In this document: positions 43,592 through 53,108 of the stretch, in pieces | How positions within the stretch are numbered: the stretch's first letter is position 1 | Layout: each line of letters starts with the position of its first letter | NCBI GenBank assembly: GCA_038363005.1 | Contig: JBBQBI010000001.1 | Coordinates: 310,001 to 374,000, forward strand | Origin: JAKOWB01 sp038363005 | Lineage (GTDB): Bacteria > Pseudomonadota > Alphaproteobacteria > Kiloniellales > JACOMY01 | Length of the DNA stretch: 64,000 nucleotides | Direction: 5' to 3' | Notes under the pieces: generated by a model | What the model was told of the DNA's origin: nothing | What the model saw: the letters and a program-made list of their open reading frames with translations, nothing else | Database searches by the model: none | Position numbers and translations under genes: made by a program

Positions 43592-45150
43592 TCGACACCG
43601 AGAGCTTCGACTACATCGTCGTCGGTGCCGGCACCGCCGGCGCGCTGCTGGCGGCTCGCCTGGCGTCGGGTGGGCGGGCCAGCGTGCTGGTGCTGGAGGC
43701 CGGGCCGGCCGACCGCTCGCTGTGGATCCATCTGCCGGTCGGCTTCTTCAAGTCGCTGGCCAATCCGGCGATCAACTGGGGTTTCCAGGCGGCTTTCGAT
43801 GAGGCCGGGACGGCGCGCCAGGTCAGCTGGCCGCGCGGCAAGGTGGTGGGCGGCAGCGGCTCGATCAACGGCCTGGTCTACATCCGCGGGCAGCGCGCCG
43901 ATTTCGATGTTTGGGGCGCGCAGGCCAGCGGCTGGGGTTGGGACAGCGTGGAGCGCAGCTTCCAGGCGGTGGAGCAGAATGGCTTCGGTCCCGCCCAGCC
44001 AGGCTGGCGCCACCGGCTCTGCGACGACTTCATCGCGGCGGCGCAGGCTGCCGGCTATCCGGCGCGCGGCGACCTGGTGCAACCCGATGCGGCGGCGGCG
44101 GGCTATTTCCAGCTCTCGGTGGCCAAGGGTCTGCGCAACACCACGGCCAGGACCTTCCTGCATCCGGCCCGCCGACGCGGCGAGGTCGAGTTGCGGACCG
44201 AGGCCCTGGTGGAGCGCGTCGAGTTCGCCGAGGGACGAGCCTGCGCGGTGGTCTATCAGCGCGGCGGTCAGGCCCAGCGAGCGGCGGCGCGACGCGAGGT
44301 CGTGCTCTGCGCCGGCGCTATCGGGTCGCCCCAGCTGCTGCAGCTTTCCGGCATTGGCCCGGGTGCGCTGCTGCGCGATGCCGGCATCGCGGTGCTGCGC
44401 GACAGCCCGCAGGTCGGCCGCAATCTGCAGGACCACTACGCCCTGCGCACCGTCTCCCGGGTCAAGGGCCTGCGCACCTTGAACGAGCTGTCGCGGTCGC
44501 CGCTGTCGAAGGCCGCCATGGCGCTGCGCTTTGCCCTGACGCGCAGCGGGCCGCTGACCATTGGTGCTGCCATGGCCGGCCTCTTCGCCTGCGTCGAGGA
44601 CCCGGGCGGCCGGCCGGATGTGCAGCTCCTCATGGGGCCGCTCAGCGTGGCAGGCCCGGGCCAGGGGCTGCATGGCTTCGCCGGTATGACCTCCACGGCC
44701 TGCCAGCTTCGGCCGGAGAGTCGTGGCTTCGTGGCGATCCGCTCGCCGGACACCCGGCAGGCACCGCGCATCGTCGCCAACTACCTGGTGGCGGAGCGCG
44801 ACCGTCGCGTCATGCTGGCGGCCCTTCGCCTGGCACGCCGGATCAGCGCTACCGCGCCGCTGGCCGACCATCTCTCCGGTGAGATGCTGCCCGGGCCTGC
44901 CTATCATGCGGATGATGAGCTGCTGGACTACATCCGCGGCAATGGCGGCTCGATCTATCACCCGGTGGGAAGCTGCGCGATGGGCGACGATCCGGCCCGG
45001 CCGCTCGACGCGACGCTGCGCGTCCGGGGCGTCGCCGGGCTGCGGGTCGCCGATGCCTCGGTCATGCCGACCCTGGTTTCCAGCAACAGCAACGCCGCCT
45101 GCGCCATGATCGGCGAGCGCGCCGCCGCGCTGATCGCGGCTGCGACCTAG
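43588..45150 (+). CDS. GMC family FAD-dependent oxidoreductase (choline dehydrogenase type)
   Basis: The 520-residue flavoprotein has the N-terminal FAD motif YIVVGAGTAGALLAARL (residues 9-25), the GMC signature WPRGKVVGGSGSINGLVYIRG (about 82-102), the second signature LCAGAIGSPQLLQLSGIG, and C-terminal YHPVGSCAMG with a His-Asn pair completed by SNSNAACAMIGERAA. It would oxidise an alcohol to an aldehyde and pass electrons to the respiratory chain. It overlaps the preceding gene by 4 bp and the convergent gene by 4 bp. Confidence 0.92.
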   Translation: MIDTESFDYIVVGAGTAGALLAARLASGGRASVLVLEAGPADRSLWIHLPVGFFKSLANPAINWGFQAAFDEAGTARQVSWPRGKVVGGSGSINGLVYIRGQRADFDVWGAQASGWGWDSVERSFQAVEQNGFGPAQPGWRHRLCDDFIAAAQAAGYPARGDLVQPDAAAAGYFQLSVAKGLRNTTARTFLHPARRRGEVELRTEALVERVEFAEGRACAVVYQRGGQAQRAAARREVVLCAGAIGSPQLLQLSGIGPGALLRDAGIAVLRDSPQVGRNLQDHYALRTVSRVKGLRTLNELSRSPLSKAAMALRFALTRSGPLTIGAAMAGLFACVEDPGGRPDVQLLMGPLSVAGPGQGLHGFAGMTSTACQLRPESRGFVAIRSPDTRQAPRIVANYLVAERDRRVMLAALRLARRISATAPLADHLSGEMLPGPAYHADDELLDYIRGNGGSIYHPVGSCAMGDDPARPLDATLRVRGVAGLRVADASVMPTLVSSNSNAACAMIGERAAALIAAAT

Positions 45151-46568
45151 GGCGGCAGCACCTTGCCGGGATTGAGCCGGCCGGCGGGGTCCAGGGCCGC
45201 CTTGACCCGGCGCATCAGCGCCAGTTCCAACGGCGCCTTGTAGCGCAGCATCTCCGCCAGCTTCAGCTGTCCGACGCCATGCTCGGCGCTGAAGCTGCCC
45301 TGCATCTCTGCCACCAGATCGAGCACCGCCCGGGTGATCGCCGCTCGCCGGCTTTGCAGGGCGGCCGCATCGCCGCCGGGCGCGTTGCAGAGGTTGTAGT
45401 GCAGGTTGCCGTCGCCCAGGTGGCCGAAGGGCAGCAGCAGGGCGTCCGGCGCCACCGCGGCGAGGCGTTGCGCACCCTCGGCGACGAAAGCGGCCAGCCG
45501 GTCGATTGGCAGGGCGACGTCATGCGCGATGACGCCGCCGGCCGCCTTCATGCCCGCCACCAGCGCCTCGCGGATGCGCCACAGGGCAGCCTGCTGGCTG
45601 ACGCTGCCGGCGACGATGGCGTCCAGCACCTGGCCGGACTCCAGGGCCGGCGCCAGCACCGCCTCGAGCAGGCTGAAGTCCGCCGGCAGGGCGGCTGGCA
45701 CGTCGAGCTCCAGCAGCACCAGATGGCCATGGCGGCCAGCGAAAGGATCGACGATGCCCGGCACATGGCGGGCGGCCAGGGCGATACCGCCGGCGGTCAT
45801 GTACTCGAAGGCCGAGACCAGGCCGGAGGCCCGCGTCCGGCAGGCCGCCAGCAGAGCCACCGCGCCCTCGAGGTCGGCGGTGGCGAGCAGCGCAGTCTCG
45901 CGGCGCTGCGGTGCCGGCTGCAGCGCCAGGGTGACCGCCGTGACAATGCCCAGCGTACCCTCCGCGCCGATGAAGAGCTGCTTCAGGTCATAGCCGCTGT
46001 TGTCCTTGCGCAGGGCGCGCAGGCCATCCCACACCTGGCCGTCGGGCAACACTACCTCCAGCCCCAACACCTGGGCGCGGGTGTTGCCGTAGCGCAGGAC
46101 ATTGTGGCCGCCGGCATTGGTCGAAACGTTGCCGCCGATCTGGCAGCTTCCCTCGGCGCCGAGCGACAGCGGGAAGAGGCAGCCACAGGCCGCCGCCGCC
46201 CGCTGGATGTCGGCCAGGATCGCACCGGCCTCGGCGACGATGATGCCGTTGACCGGATCGACCCGGCGCAGCGCCGCCATGCGGGCCAGGTTGACCAGGA
46301 TGGCGTCGTCGCCCGGGTCCACCGCGCCGGCACAAAGGCCGGTGTTGCCACCCTGCGGCACGACACTGGCGCCTTCTTCGTGCGCGATGGCCAGGATTCG
46401 CGCCACCTCTGCCGTGGAGCGGGGCAGGACCACTGCCCGGGCGCCGCCCCGGACGTAGCCGCGTGCATCTGTGGTGTGTTGTGCCAGCACGCCCGGATCG
46501 GTCACCAGGCTGGCCGCGCCGAGCGCCGCCTTGATCCGTGTCGCCGCGCGGTAACCGGGACTGTCCAT
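45147..46568 (-). CDS. FAD-binding oxidase of GlcD / D-2-hydroxyacid dehydrogenase type
   Basis: The 473-residue protein has the PCMH-type FAD domain with VVPQGGNTGLCAGAVD (about residues 82-97) and SLGAEGSCQIGGNVSTNAGGHNVLRYGN, and a GlcD-type C-terminal domain ending in PFGHLGDGNLHYNL and FSAEHGVGQLKLAEM, with the metal-binding His residues. It should oxidise a D-2-hydroxyacid. A start at 46568 is used; the open frame upstream runs across the divergent promoter. It is divergent from the glyoxalase gene. Confidence 0.9.
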   Translation of the reverse strand: MDSPGYRAATRIKAALGAASLVTDPGVLAQHTTDARGYVRGGARAVVLPRSTAEVARILAIAHEEGASVVPQGGNTGLCAGAVDPGDDAILVNLARMAALRRVDPVNGIIVAEAGAILADIQRAAAACGCLFPLSLGAEGSCQIGGNVSTNAGGHNVLRYGNTRAQVLGLEVVLPDGQVWDGLRALRKDNSGYDLKQLFIGAEGTLGIVTAVTLALQPAPQRRETALLATADLEGAVALLAACRTRASGLVSAFEYMTAGGIALAARHVPGIVDPFAGRHGHLVLLELDVPAALPADFSLLEAVLAPALESGQVLDAIVAGSVSQQAALWRIREALVAGMKAAGGVIAHDVALPIDRLAAFVAEGAQRLAAVAPDALLLPFGHLGDGNLHYNLCNAPGGDAAALQSRRAAITRAVLDLVAEMQGSFSAEHGVGQLKLAEMLRYKAPLELALMRRVKAALDPAGRLNPGKVLPP

Positions 46569-46617
46569 GGTTTGCCTCAGCCTCCGGACTGAACCGTCTG
46601 ACGGAATAAGTACCCTA

Positions 46618-46646
46618 TTGTCGAATCTTTTACCAATGAGTAACAT
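46618..46646 (+). promoter_or_regulatory. Sigma70-like promoter of the glyoxalase/TRAP operon
   Basis: TTGTCG (46618-46623), a 17-bp spacer and TAACAT (46641-46646) match four of six consensus positions each and lie about 30 bp before the glyoxalase start. The whole 106-bp divergent gap is AT-richer than the flanking genes. Confidence 0.4.
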
Positions 46647-46674
46647 AGTTCGAATGGCGAGGGAGACGCAGCTC

Positions 46675-47097
46675 ATGCCGGGAGACCAGGGGACCGCCGC
46701 GCCGCGCGCCACACGGCTGCTGCACACCATGTTGCGGGTGCGCGACCTGGAAGCCTCTCTGGCCTTCTATACCGAGCTGTTGGGCATGGAGCTGCTGCGC
46801 CGCGACGACTATCCAGGCGGGCGCTTCACCCTAGCCTTCGTCGGCTATGGCACCGAGGTCGCGAGCACGGTGCTGGAACTCACGCACAACTGGGACCAGG
46901 CGGAGCCCTACGCGCTGGGCAGCGGCTATGGGCACATCGCCCTGGCAGCGCCGGACATCTATGGCCTCTGCAGCAACCTCGAGCAGCGCGGCGTGCGCAT
47001 CACCCGGCCACCGGGGCCGATGAAGCATGGCAGCACGGTGATCGCCTTCATCGAGGATCCGGACGGCTACAAGATCGAACTGATCCAGCGGGCCTAG
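46675..47097 (+). CDS. gloA: Lactoylglutathione lyase (glyoxalase I)
   Basis: The 140-residue protein is very close to bacterial GloA, which isomerises the glutathione-methylglyoxal adduct. All four metal ligands are visible: H17 (LLHTMLRV), E68 (VLELTHNW), H87 (GYGHIAL) and E135 (GYKIELI). The ATG at 46675 fits the short N-terminus of the family and has GGGAG upstream; an earlier ATG at 46654 is possible. Next to 2-hydroxyacid oxidoreductases, it may detoxify 2-oxoaldehydes formed in the pathway, or act on a related adduct. Confidence 0.9.
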   Translation: MPGDQGTAAPRATRLLHTMLRVRDLEASLAFYTELLGMELLRRDDYPGGRFTLAFVGYGTEVASTVLELTHNWDQAEPYALGSGYGHIALAAPDIYGLCSNLEQRGVRITRPPGPMKHGSTVIAFIEDPDGYKIELIQRA

Positions 47098-47109
47098 GGG
47101 ACAGGAACC

Positions 47110-47442
47110 ATGATCGTCGACCACCGCATCTATACCCTGCACCCCGGCCGCATGGCGGACGCCCTGGCCCTGCTGGAGGCGGAGGCACTGCCGATCCAGC
47201 GGCGCTATCTGGGCGACCCGCTGGGCTATTTCCAGACCGAGATCGGCCCGTTGAACCGCCTGGTTCACCTGTGGGGCTACGCAAGCCTGGCTGATCGCGA
47301 GGCGCGGCGCGCGGCCATGCTGGCCGATCCCGCCTGGACCCGGCTGAAGCAGCGCACCGCGGCGCTGGCCGCCGTGCAGCAGCAGGAAAACTGGATACTC
47401 ACTCCCTTGCCATTCTCGCCTATCGGCGGCCGGGAGCGCTGA
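47110..47442 (+). CDS. NIPSNAP family protein
   Basis: The 110-residue ferredoxin-like-fold protein begins MIVDHRIYTLHPGRMADALALLEAEALP and contains PLNRLVHLWGYASLADREARR (about residues 48-68), the pattern of NIPSNAP proteins. Members appear beside catabolic enzymes and may be dimeric monooxygenase-like or substrate-binding proteins; the exact function is unknown. It lies 12 bp after the glyoxalase gene, in the same operon. Confidence 0.82.
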   Translation: MIVDHRIYTLHPGRMADALALLEAEALPIQRRYLGDPLGYFQTEIGPLNRLVHLWGYASLADREARRAAMLADPAWTRLKQRTAALAAVQQQENWILTPLPFSPIGGRER

Positions 47443-47499
47443 AGAGCCGGCCAACGGCCCGGAACCAACGACAACGAAACAAGACAGATGGAGGAAATC

Positions 47500-48591
47500 A
47501 TGAGGAGGCTTGTTAGCGCGGCAGCGATGTCGCTGGCGATCGCCGCCACGCCGGCGCTCGGCGACGAACTGGTGATTATCACGGCGCTGCCGGTGAAGCA
47601 CCTGGTGGTGTCGGAGGGCCTGCAGCCCTTCATCGAGGCCCTGCCGACCGCCGGCAAGGGCGACTTGACCGTCGCCTTCCACCCCGGTGGCGCGATGGGC
47701 AACTGGCCGGAATCTTTTGATGCCATGCGCAGCGGCGCGGTCGACGGTGCGTCGGTCGTCGACATCAACGTTGCCTCGGAGCTGCCGCTGGCCAATACGG
47801 TCAGCCAGCTGGCGATGCTGGGCTCCGACCCCCGCGTCATGGCTGCCGCGGTCAACGAGTTGACCCTGGTGGCCTCGCCCGCGCTGCTGAAGGACTGGAC
47901 GGAAGAGGGCGTCCGTCCCCTGGCGGCGATCTCCCTGGCGCCCTTCTATCTGATGTGTACCGAGCGGGTAGCCTCGCTCGATGACATCAAGGGCAAGCGG
48001 GTGCGCGCCGACGGTGCCTATGGCGCCTGGATTTCGGAACTTGGCGCGACGCCGGTGAACATCCAGAGCGTGGAGCTGTTCGAGGCGATGCAGCGCAATC
48101 AGGTGGACTGCGCCATCGGCGCCGGCGCCTGGCTCAGGTCGTTCTCGCTGTTCGAGGTCGTCAAGTCGATGACCGATCAGCGGCTCGGCCTGTTCTTCGG
48201 CGCCTGGGCGCTGGCCTTCAATGACGATCGCTGGCAGGGGCTGTCGGCCGAGGACCGGGCCGGCATCGTCAAGCTGCTGCCCGGTATCGTCCGCCGTTCG
48301 GTGCAGGCCTACATCGCAGAAGACATCGCGGTGAAGGCCGAAGCGGCGGAGAAGGGGGTCGAGCTGGTGGCGCCCTCCGCCGACCTGGAAAGCAAGCTCG
48401 TGGCCTACCGCAAGAACGAGGTGGAGCGCGTTCTGGCTCAGGCCAAGGAACGCGGCGTGGCGGAGGCCGATGCCACCGTGGCGCTGTTCCTGCAGCTGGT
48501 CGACAAGTGGACCGCCATCGTCGCCAAGACCGGCGACGACTACGATGCCTACGAGGCGGCCCTGGTGCAGGAAATCTTCTCAAAGATCTAG
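47500..48591 (+). CDS. TRAP transporter solute-binding protein, DctP family
   Basis: The 363-residue protein has a signal peptide (RRLVSAAAMSLAIAATPALG) and a DctP-type body with the segment LDDIKGKRVRADGAYGAWISELGATPVNI and VELFEAMQRNQVDCAIG, where the conserved Arg binds the carboxylate of the ligand. It captures an organic acid in the periplasm for the DctQM permease encoded downstream. A GGAGG 6 bp before the ATG at 47500 fixes the start over the in-frame ATG at 47488. Confidence 0.88.
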   Translation: MRRLVSAAAMSLAIAATPALGDELVIITALPVKHLVVSEGLQPFIEALPTAGKGDLTVAFHPGGAMGNWPESFDAMRSGAVDGASVVDINVASELPLANTVSQLAMLGSDPRVMAAAVNELTLVASPALLKDWTEEGVRPLAAISLAPFYLMCTERVASLDDIKGKRVRADGAYGAWISELGATPVNIQSVELFEAMQRNQVDCAIGAGAWLRSFSLFEVVKSMTDQRLGLFFGAWALAFNDDRWQGLSAEDRAGIVKLLPGIVRRSVQAYIAEDIAVKAEAAEKGVELVAPSADLESKLVAYRKNEVERVLAQAKERGVAEADATVALFLQLVDKWTAIVAKTGDDYDAYEAALVQEIFSKI

Positions 48592-48659
48592 CCGTGCGAC
48601 CGTGCGCCCGGTGACTGCCCAGGCGGGCGGTCGCCGGGCGCCGGGCCTTGCGAGGATGC

Positions 48660-49181
48660 ATGCTGCAGTTTCTCGAGTCCCTGGCCGACCGCCTGACCAA
48701 GGTGCTGCTATGGATGGCCGGCCTGGCCATTTTCCTGATGATGGTGCACGTCGGCCTGGATATCGCGCTGAAGTACTTCTTCTCCAGCCCGGTTCCCAGC
48801 ACGCTGGAGATCACCACCTACTACTACATGCCGCTGGTCGCCCTGGCGCCCATCGCCATCCTGCAGCGCGAGCGCGGGCACATCGTGGTCGAGCTCTTCA
48901 CCCACAGCGCCAGCAAGCGCCTGCGATCCTTCCTGGATGGTGTCATGGCGCTGCTCGCCGCCGGCTTCATGGGTTTGATGGGCTGGTTCTCCACCATCGA
49001 GGCGATCCGCAAGACCGAGCGCGGCGAATTCGTCTTCGTCACCTACTTCGACCTGCTGGTCTGGCCGGCGCGCTGGATCGTACCGGTGACCGCGGCGGTC
49101 TTCGTCCTGGTTGCCCTGCTGCAGGCCCTCGGCGACCTGGCCAAGGCCTTCGGCAAGCCGCCCGCCGAGGCCGCGTCGTGA
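48660..49181 (+). CDS. TRAP transporter small membrane subunit, DctQ family
   Basis: The 173-residue protein has four membrane segments (about residues 15-35, 48-66, 89-108 and 132-152) and the DctQ motif RRERGHIVVELF-like stretch LQRERGHIVVELF near 70-82. It joins the large permease subunit and the binding protein. The ATG at 48660 after GAGG is preferred to an upstream TTG. It lies 68 bp after the binding-protein gene and 35 bp before the DctM gene. Confidence 0.87.
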   Translation: MLQFLESLADRLTKVLLWMAGLAIFLMMVHVGLDIALKYFFSSPVPSTLEITTYYYMPLVALAPIAILQRERGHIVVELFTHSASKRLRSFLDGVMALLAAGFMGLMGWFSTIEAIRKTERGEFVFVTYFDLLVWPARWIVPVTAAVFVLVALLQALGDLAKAFGKPPAEAAS

Positions 49182-49216
49182 GCGTCGGCATCGCGCCGGA
49201 AAGAGCAGGGTAGGCC

Positions 49217-50533
49217 ATGGATCCCGGTTCCGCCGCGCTGATCGGCATTGCGTCGCTCGTCGCGCTGCTCGCCTTGCTGGCGCTGCGCGCGCCGATCGGT
49301 ATCGCCCTCGGGCTGGTGTCGCTGGTCGGCATCATGATCCTGCGCGGGCCGAACGCGGCCTTCCAGCTACTCGGCGGCCTGCCCTTCGCCTTTTCGGCCA
49401 GCTGGACGCTGTCGGCGGTGCCGATGTTCCTGCTGATGGGCGCGCTGGCCTTCCGCTCCGGGCTGACCGCCAGCCTCTATGACGCCGCGCGGCTGTTCCT
49501 CGGCCGCATGCCGGGCGGCCTGGCGGTGGCGACTAACTTCGCCAGCGCCGGCTTCGCCGCCGCCTCGGGCTCCAGCCTGGCGACGGCGGCGGCGATGGGG
49601 CGCCTGGCGATCCCGGAGATGCTGCGCTACCGCTACGATCCGGCGTTGGCCACCTCGGTGGTGGCGGCGGCGGGCACGCTGGGCGCGTTGATTCCGCCGT
49701 CCATCGCCATGGTGATCTATGGCTGGTTCGCCGAGCAGCCGATCGGCAAGCTGCTGATCGCTGGCATCCTGCCCGGGCTGCTGACGGCCTTCATCTATGC
49801 GGCGATGATCATCGTCCGCTCGCTCCTAAACCCGAAGCTGGCGCCGCCGATCGACGTCCGCGCCACCCGGGCCGAGAAGCTCGCCGCCCTGATCGATGTC
49901 TGGCCGATCCCGGTGCTGATCCTGGGCGTCATCGGCGGCATTTACGGCGGCGTGACCACGCCGACCGAGGCCGGCGCCTTCGGCGCGCTGCTGACCGCGG
50001 TGATCGCCCTGGTGAAGCGCAAGCTGACACTGTCGGTCCTGCTGCAAAGCCTGTTCGAGGCGGCGCGCACCACCGCCGTGATCTTCATGATCGGCTTCTC
50101 GGCCATCCTCTTTACCCGCTTCCTGGCCTTCTCGGGCGTGCCCGGCCTGCTGACCGATATGATCCAGGACTCCCAGGCAACGGTGTTGCACGTGGTGCTG
50201 GTGGCGATGCTGATCTACCTGGTGCTCGGCATGTTCCTCGACCCGCTGGGCCTCATGCTGCTGACCCTACCGATCCTGGTGCCGGCCTTCGAGCAGGCTG
50301 GCGTCAACATGATCTGGGCAGGCGTGCTGATCGTGAAGTTCCTGGAGATCGGCTTCATCACGCCGCCGGTGGGCATGAACGCCTTCGTCATCAAGGCGAT
50401 CGTCGGCGACCAGGTCGCCCTGACCACGATCTTCCGCGGCCTGGCCTGGTTCATCGCCATGGAAGTGATCATCACCGGGCTGCTGATCGCCTTTCCGGAA
50501 ATCAGCCTGCTGCTGCCCGACCTGATGGACTGA
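49217..50533 (+). CDS. TRAP transporter large permease, DctM family
   Basis: The 438-residue protein has about twelve membrane segments and typical DctM sequence: VPMFLLMGALAFRSG, GSSLATAAAMGRLAIPEM, AAGTLGALIPPSIAMVIYG, and EIGFITPPVGMNAFVI. It moves the solute across the inner membrane using an ion gradient. It is the last gene of the gloA-NIPSNAP-DctPQM operon and ends 23 bp from the convergent ThDP-enzyme gene. Confidence 0.92.
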   Translation: MDPGSAALIGIASLVALLALLALRAPIGIALGLVSLVGIMILRGPNAAFQLLGGLPFAFSASWTLSAVPMFLLMGALAFRSGLTASLYDAARLFLGRMPGGLAVATNFASAGFAAASGSSLATAAAMGRLAIPEMLRYRYDPALATSVVAAAGTLGALIPPSIAMVIYGWFAEQPIGKLLIAGILPGLLTAFIYAAMIIVRSLLNPKLAPPIDVRATRAEKLAALIDVWPIPVLILGVIGGIYGGVTTPTEAGAFGALLTAVIALVKRKLTLSVLLQSLFEAARTTAVIFMIGFSAILFTRFLAFSGVPGLLTDMIQDSQATVLHVVLVAMLIYLVLGMFLDPLGLMLLTLPILVPAFEQAGVNMIWAGVLIVKFLEIGFITPPVGMNAFVIKAIVGDQVALTTIFRGLAWFIAMEVIITGLLIAFPEISLLLPDLMD

Positions 50534-50556
50534 CGTCGCCGCTTACTTTGGGCTGC

Positions 50557-52221
50557 CTACTTCGGGCGGAAGTCGGCCAGCGAGCGGTAGGCGTTGATGC
50601 GTTCCAGGCTGGTGTGGACGTCAACCACCACGGCGCCCGGCGTGGACAGCGCCTCGGCCACCACCGATTCTGCCTGGTCGGCAGTGGCGATGGTCAGTCC
50701 GGTCGCGCCGAAGCTGCGGGCCATGGCGGCGAAGTCCGGATTGCACAGCGCCGTGGCGATCGGCCGGCCGGGATAGTGGCCTTCCTGGTGGGTGCGGATC
50801 ACGCCGTAGCTGCCGTTGTTGGCGACGAAGATCTTCGGCGCCGCACCGGTCTGCATGGCAGTGGCGAGCTCGTAGCCGGTCATCAGCATGCCGCCGTCGC
50901 CAACCAGCGCCACGACCTGGCGCTGCGGGCAGCGCAGCGAGGCGGCGACGGCCGCCGGCACGGCCAGGCCCATGGCACCGCCAACGGCGCCCAGCATGTC
51001 CTGGGTCGGCTGGAATCGCACGAAGCCGTGGATCCAGGAGACGAAGTTGCCGGCATCCAGCGTCACGATGGCGTCCGGCGCCAGCTGCCGGTTCAGCGCC
51101 AGGGCGACATGGCCGAAGTCGATGCCGTCCTGCGTCTTCCGCGGTTCGTAGTGCGCCAGGCGGTCGCGCGCTGCCCCTAGCTCGGCGATCCAGCCAGCGC
51201 GCGCGGCACCACCGGCCGGCGGCAGCGCTGCCAGGGCCCGCAGCGTCGGCTCGGCGTCGGCCACGATACCCAGTACCGGGCGATGATTGCGCCCAACGAC
51301 CCGGCTGTCGGGATAGACATGCACCAGCGGTTGCGCCGGCTCCGGCGCGCGCGGGAACTGATAGCGCTGCGTGCTGACGTCACCCAGACGCGTGCCTAGG
51401 GCGATCACCAGGTCGGCCTTGGCCAGTACGTCGCGCAGCGTCGGCGGCACCAGGTAGCCGATATGGCCGACCCAATTGCCGTGGTCGTTCGGGAAGATGG
51501 TCTGGCGCTTGTTGGTGGCAGCGACCGGCAGGTCCCAGGCCTCGCTCACCGCCAGCAGGGCGGCGCGCGCCGGGCGCGACTCGCAGCCGCCGCCGGCCAG
51601 CAGCAGCGGCCGCTGTGCCTTGGCCAGCAGCGCTGCGAGCCGCGCCATGTCGCCAGCGGCGGGCGCGATGGAACGCGGGGCCGCGGGCTGCAGCACGGCC
51701 CGCTTGATGCGTTCCTCCAGCATGTCCTCGGGCAGCGAGATCACCACCGGGCCAGGGGTGCCGGCCAGGGCCTCGTGCCAAGCGCGTGCTACCACGTCGG
51801 ACAGGCGCGCCGGGTCTTGCACCTCGACGACCCACTTCGCCATGTCGGCATAGGTCTTCACGTAGTCCACTTCCTGGAAGGCGCCGCGCCCCAGGTTGGG
51901 CCGCTCCACCTGGCCGATGAAGAAGAGCATCGGCACGGCGTCCTGTTGGGCGACGTGGATAGCCAAGGTGGCGTTGCCCGCGCCGGGGCCCCGGCTGACG
52001 AAGCAGACACCGGGCCGACCCGTCAGGCGGGCGTCTGCGATGGCCATCAGTCCAGCGCCGCTTTCATGGCGACAGGTGACGACCTGGATGCCTGGCGCGT
52101 CATAGAGCGCGTCGAGCGCGGCCAGGAAGCTTTCTCCCGGCACGCAGAACACGCGGTCCACGCCGGCCGCCTGCAGGGTGGCAACGAGGACTTCGCCACC
52201 GGTCGCTGTCGTGGTCGCCAT
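50557..52221 (-). CDS. ThDP-dependent acetolactate synthase-like enzyme
   Basis: The 554-residue protein has the three ThDP-enzyme domains. The activating Glu is E53 (CRHESGAGLMA) and the ThDP/Mg motif is VGDGGMLMTGYELATAMQTG, closing with VANNGSYG, in the C-terminal third. It resembles biosynthetic AHAS, but the context (TRAP transport, crotonase) suggests decarboxylation or ligation of a 2-oxoacid in catabolism. The ATG at 52221 is preferred because GAGAG lies ahead. A crotonase gene is 22 bp upstream on the same strand. Confidence 0.85.
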   Translation of the reverse strand: MATTTATGGEVLVATLQAAGVDRVFCVPGESFLAALDALYDAPGIQVVTCRHESGAGLMAIADARLTGRPGVCFVSRGPGAGNATLAIHVAQQDAVPMLFFIGQVERPNLGRGAFQEVDYVKTYADMAKWVVEVQDPARLSDVVARAWHEALAGTPGPVVISLPEDMLEERIKRAVLQPAAPRSIAPAAGDMARLAALLAKAQRPLLLAGGGCESRPARAALLAVSEAWDLPVAATNKRQTIFPNDHGNWVGHIGYLVPPTLRDVLAKADLVIALGTRLGDVSTQRYQFPRAPEPAQPLVHVYPDSRVVGRNHRPVLGIVADAEPTLRALAALPPAGGAARAGWIAELGAARDRLAHYEPRKTQDGIDFGHVALALNRQLAPDAIVTLDAGNFVSWIHGFVRFQPTQDMLGAVGGAMGLAVPAAVAASLRCPQRQVVALVGDGGMLMTGYELATAMQTGAAPKIFVANNGSYGVIRTHQEGHYPGRPIATALCNPDFAAMARSFGATGLTIATADQAESVVAEALSTPGAVVVDVHTSLERINAYRSLADFRPK

Positions 52222-52243
52222 GGCTGCTCTCAACTCCTGGACG

Positions 52244-53053
52244 CTAGTCGCCGTTAAAGATCGGATCGCGCTTCTCGCTGAAGGCCGCCAGGCCCTCCTG
52301 GCGATCGCGTGAGCTGCGGTGCTGGCGGATCATCTCGCGTTCCGCCGCCAGGGCCTCGTCGAGGCTACGGGACAGGGCCTTGTCGGCCAGATCCTTCATC
52401 CGCCGCAGGCCAAGTGGCGAGCGCGCGGCAACGGTTTCGCCCAGCGCTTGCACCGCGGCTTCGAACCCCTCGGCCGGCAGCAGCTGCTGCACCAGGCCCC
52501 AGTCGTAGAGGCGCGCCGCCGGCAGCAGCTCGCCGGTGAACAGCAGCCACTTGGCGTTCGCCGCACCGATCCGCCGGGGCAGACGGGCTGAGCCGCCGCC
52601 GCCCGGCAGCAGCCCGAAGCGCGCATGGCCGTCGCCGATCCTGGCATCGGCCTGCGCCACGATCAGATCGCAGCAGAGCGCGAACTCCAGCCCGGCACCC
52701 AGCGTCAGGCCGTTGAGTGCGGCGATCACCGGCAGGGACAGGCTCTCCAGGCGGTTCATCAGCCTGTGCACGCTGTCGATGAATGCGGCCGAAGCCGCCT
52801 CGCCATTGACCGCGCCGTCCAGGCTCCGCGCCCGCTTCAAGTCGGCGCCGGCGCAGAAGGCCCGGCCAATGCCGGCAATCACCAGCACGCGGGTGCCGTC
52901 GCCGGCTTCGATCGCGGCCAGCGCCGCCTGCATCCCTGTCACCATCGATTCGTTCAGCGCGTTCAACGCGTCGGGCCGGTTGAACTTCAACCAGGTGACC
53001 TGGCCTTGGCGTTCGACAATGAGGTCGGTCGAACCGGGGTTGGACTCCGTCAC
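52244..53053 (-). CDS. Enoyl-CoA hydratase/isomerase family protein
   Basis: The 269-residue crotonase-fold protein has GIGRAFCAGADLKRAR and NGLTLGAGLEFALCCDLIV. The first hydratase Glu is present (GLEFAL), but the second is replaced by His (DGHARFGLLPGGGG), so its reaction may differ from simple hydration. It starts with GTG at 53053 after AGAGGA; the longer open frame reaching 53554 runs antisense through the thiolase gene and is not credible. It forms an operon with the ThDP enzyme. Confidence 0.87.
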   Translation of the reverse strand: MTESNPGSTDLIVERQGQVTWLKFNRPDALNALNESMVTGMQAALAAIEAGDGTRVLVIAGIGRAFCAGADLKRARSLDGAVNGEAASAAFIDSVHRLMNRLESLSLPVIAALNGLTLGAGLEFALCCDLIVAQADARIGDGHARFGLLPGGGGSARLPRRIGAANAKWLLFTGELLPAARLYDWGLVQQLLPAEGFEAAVQALGETVAARSPLGLRRMKDLADKALSRSLDEALAAEREMIRQHRSSRDRQEGLAAFSEKRDPIFNGD

Positions 53054-53108
53054 GCGTTGCGATCCTCTTGCTTCCGCCACCCATGCCTTCAGCCAGTGGG
53101 CGTTTCGT

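Noticed and set aside
43393..44961. Antisense open frame of 522 codons over the GMC oxidoreductase
   Set aside because: The plus-strand gene has FAD and GMC signatures; the antisense product has shadow-type composition.
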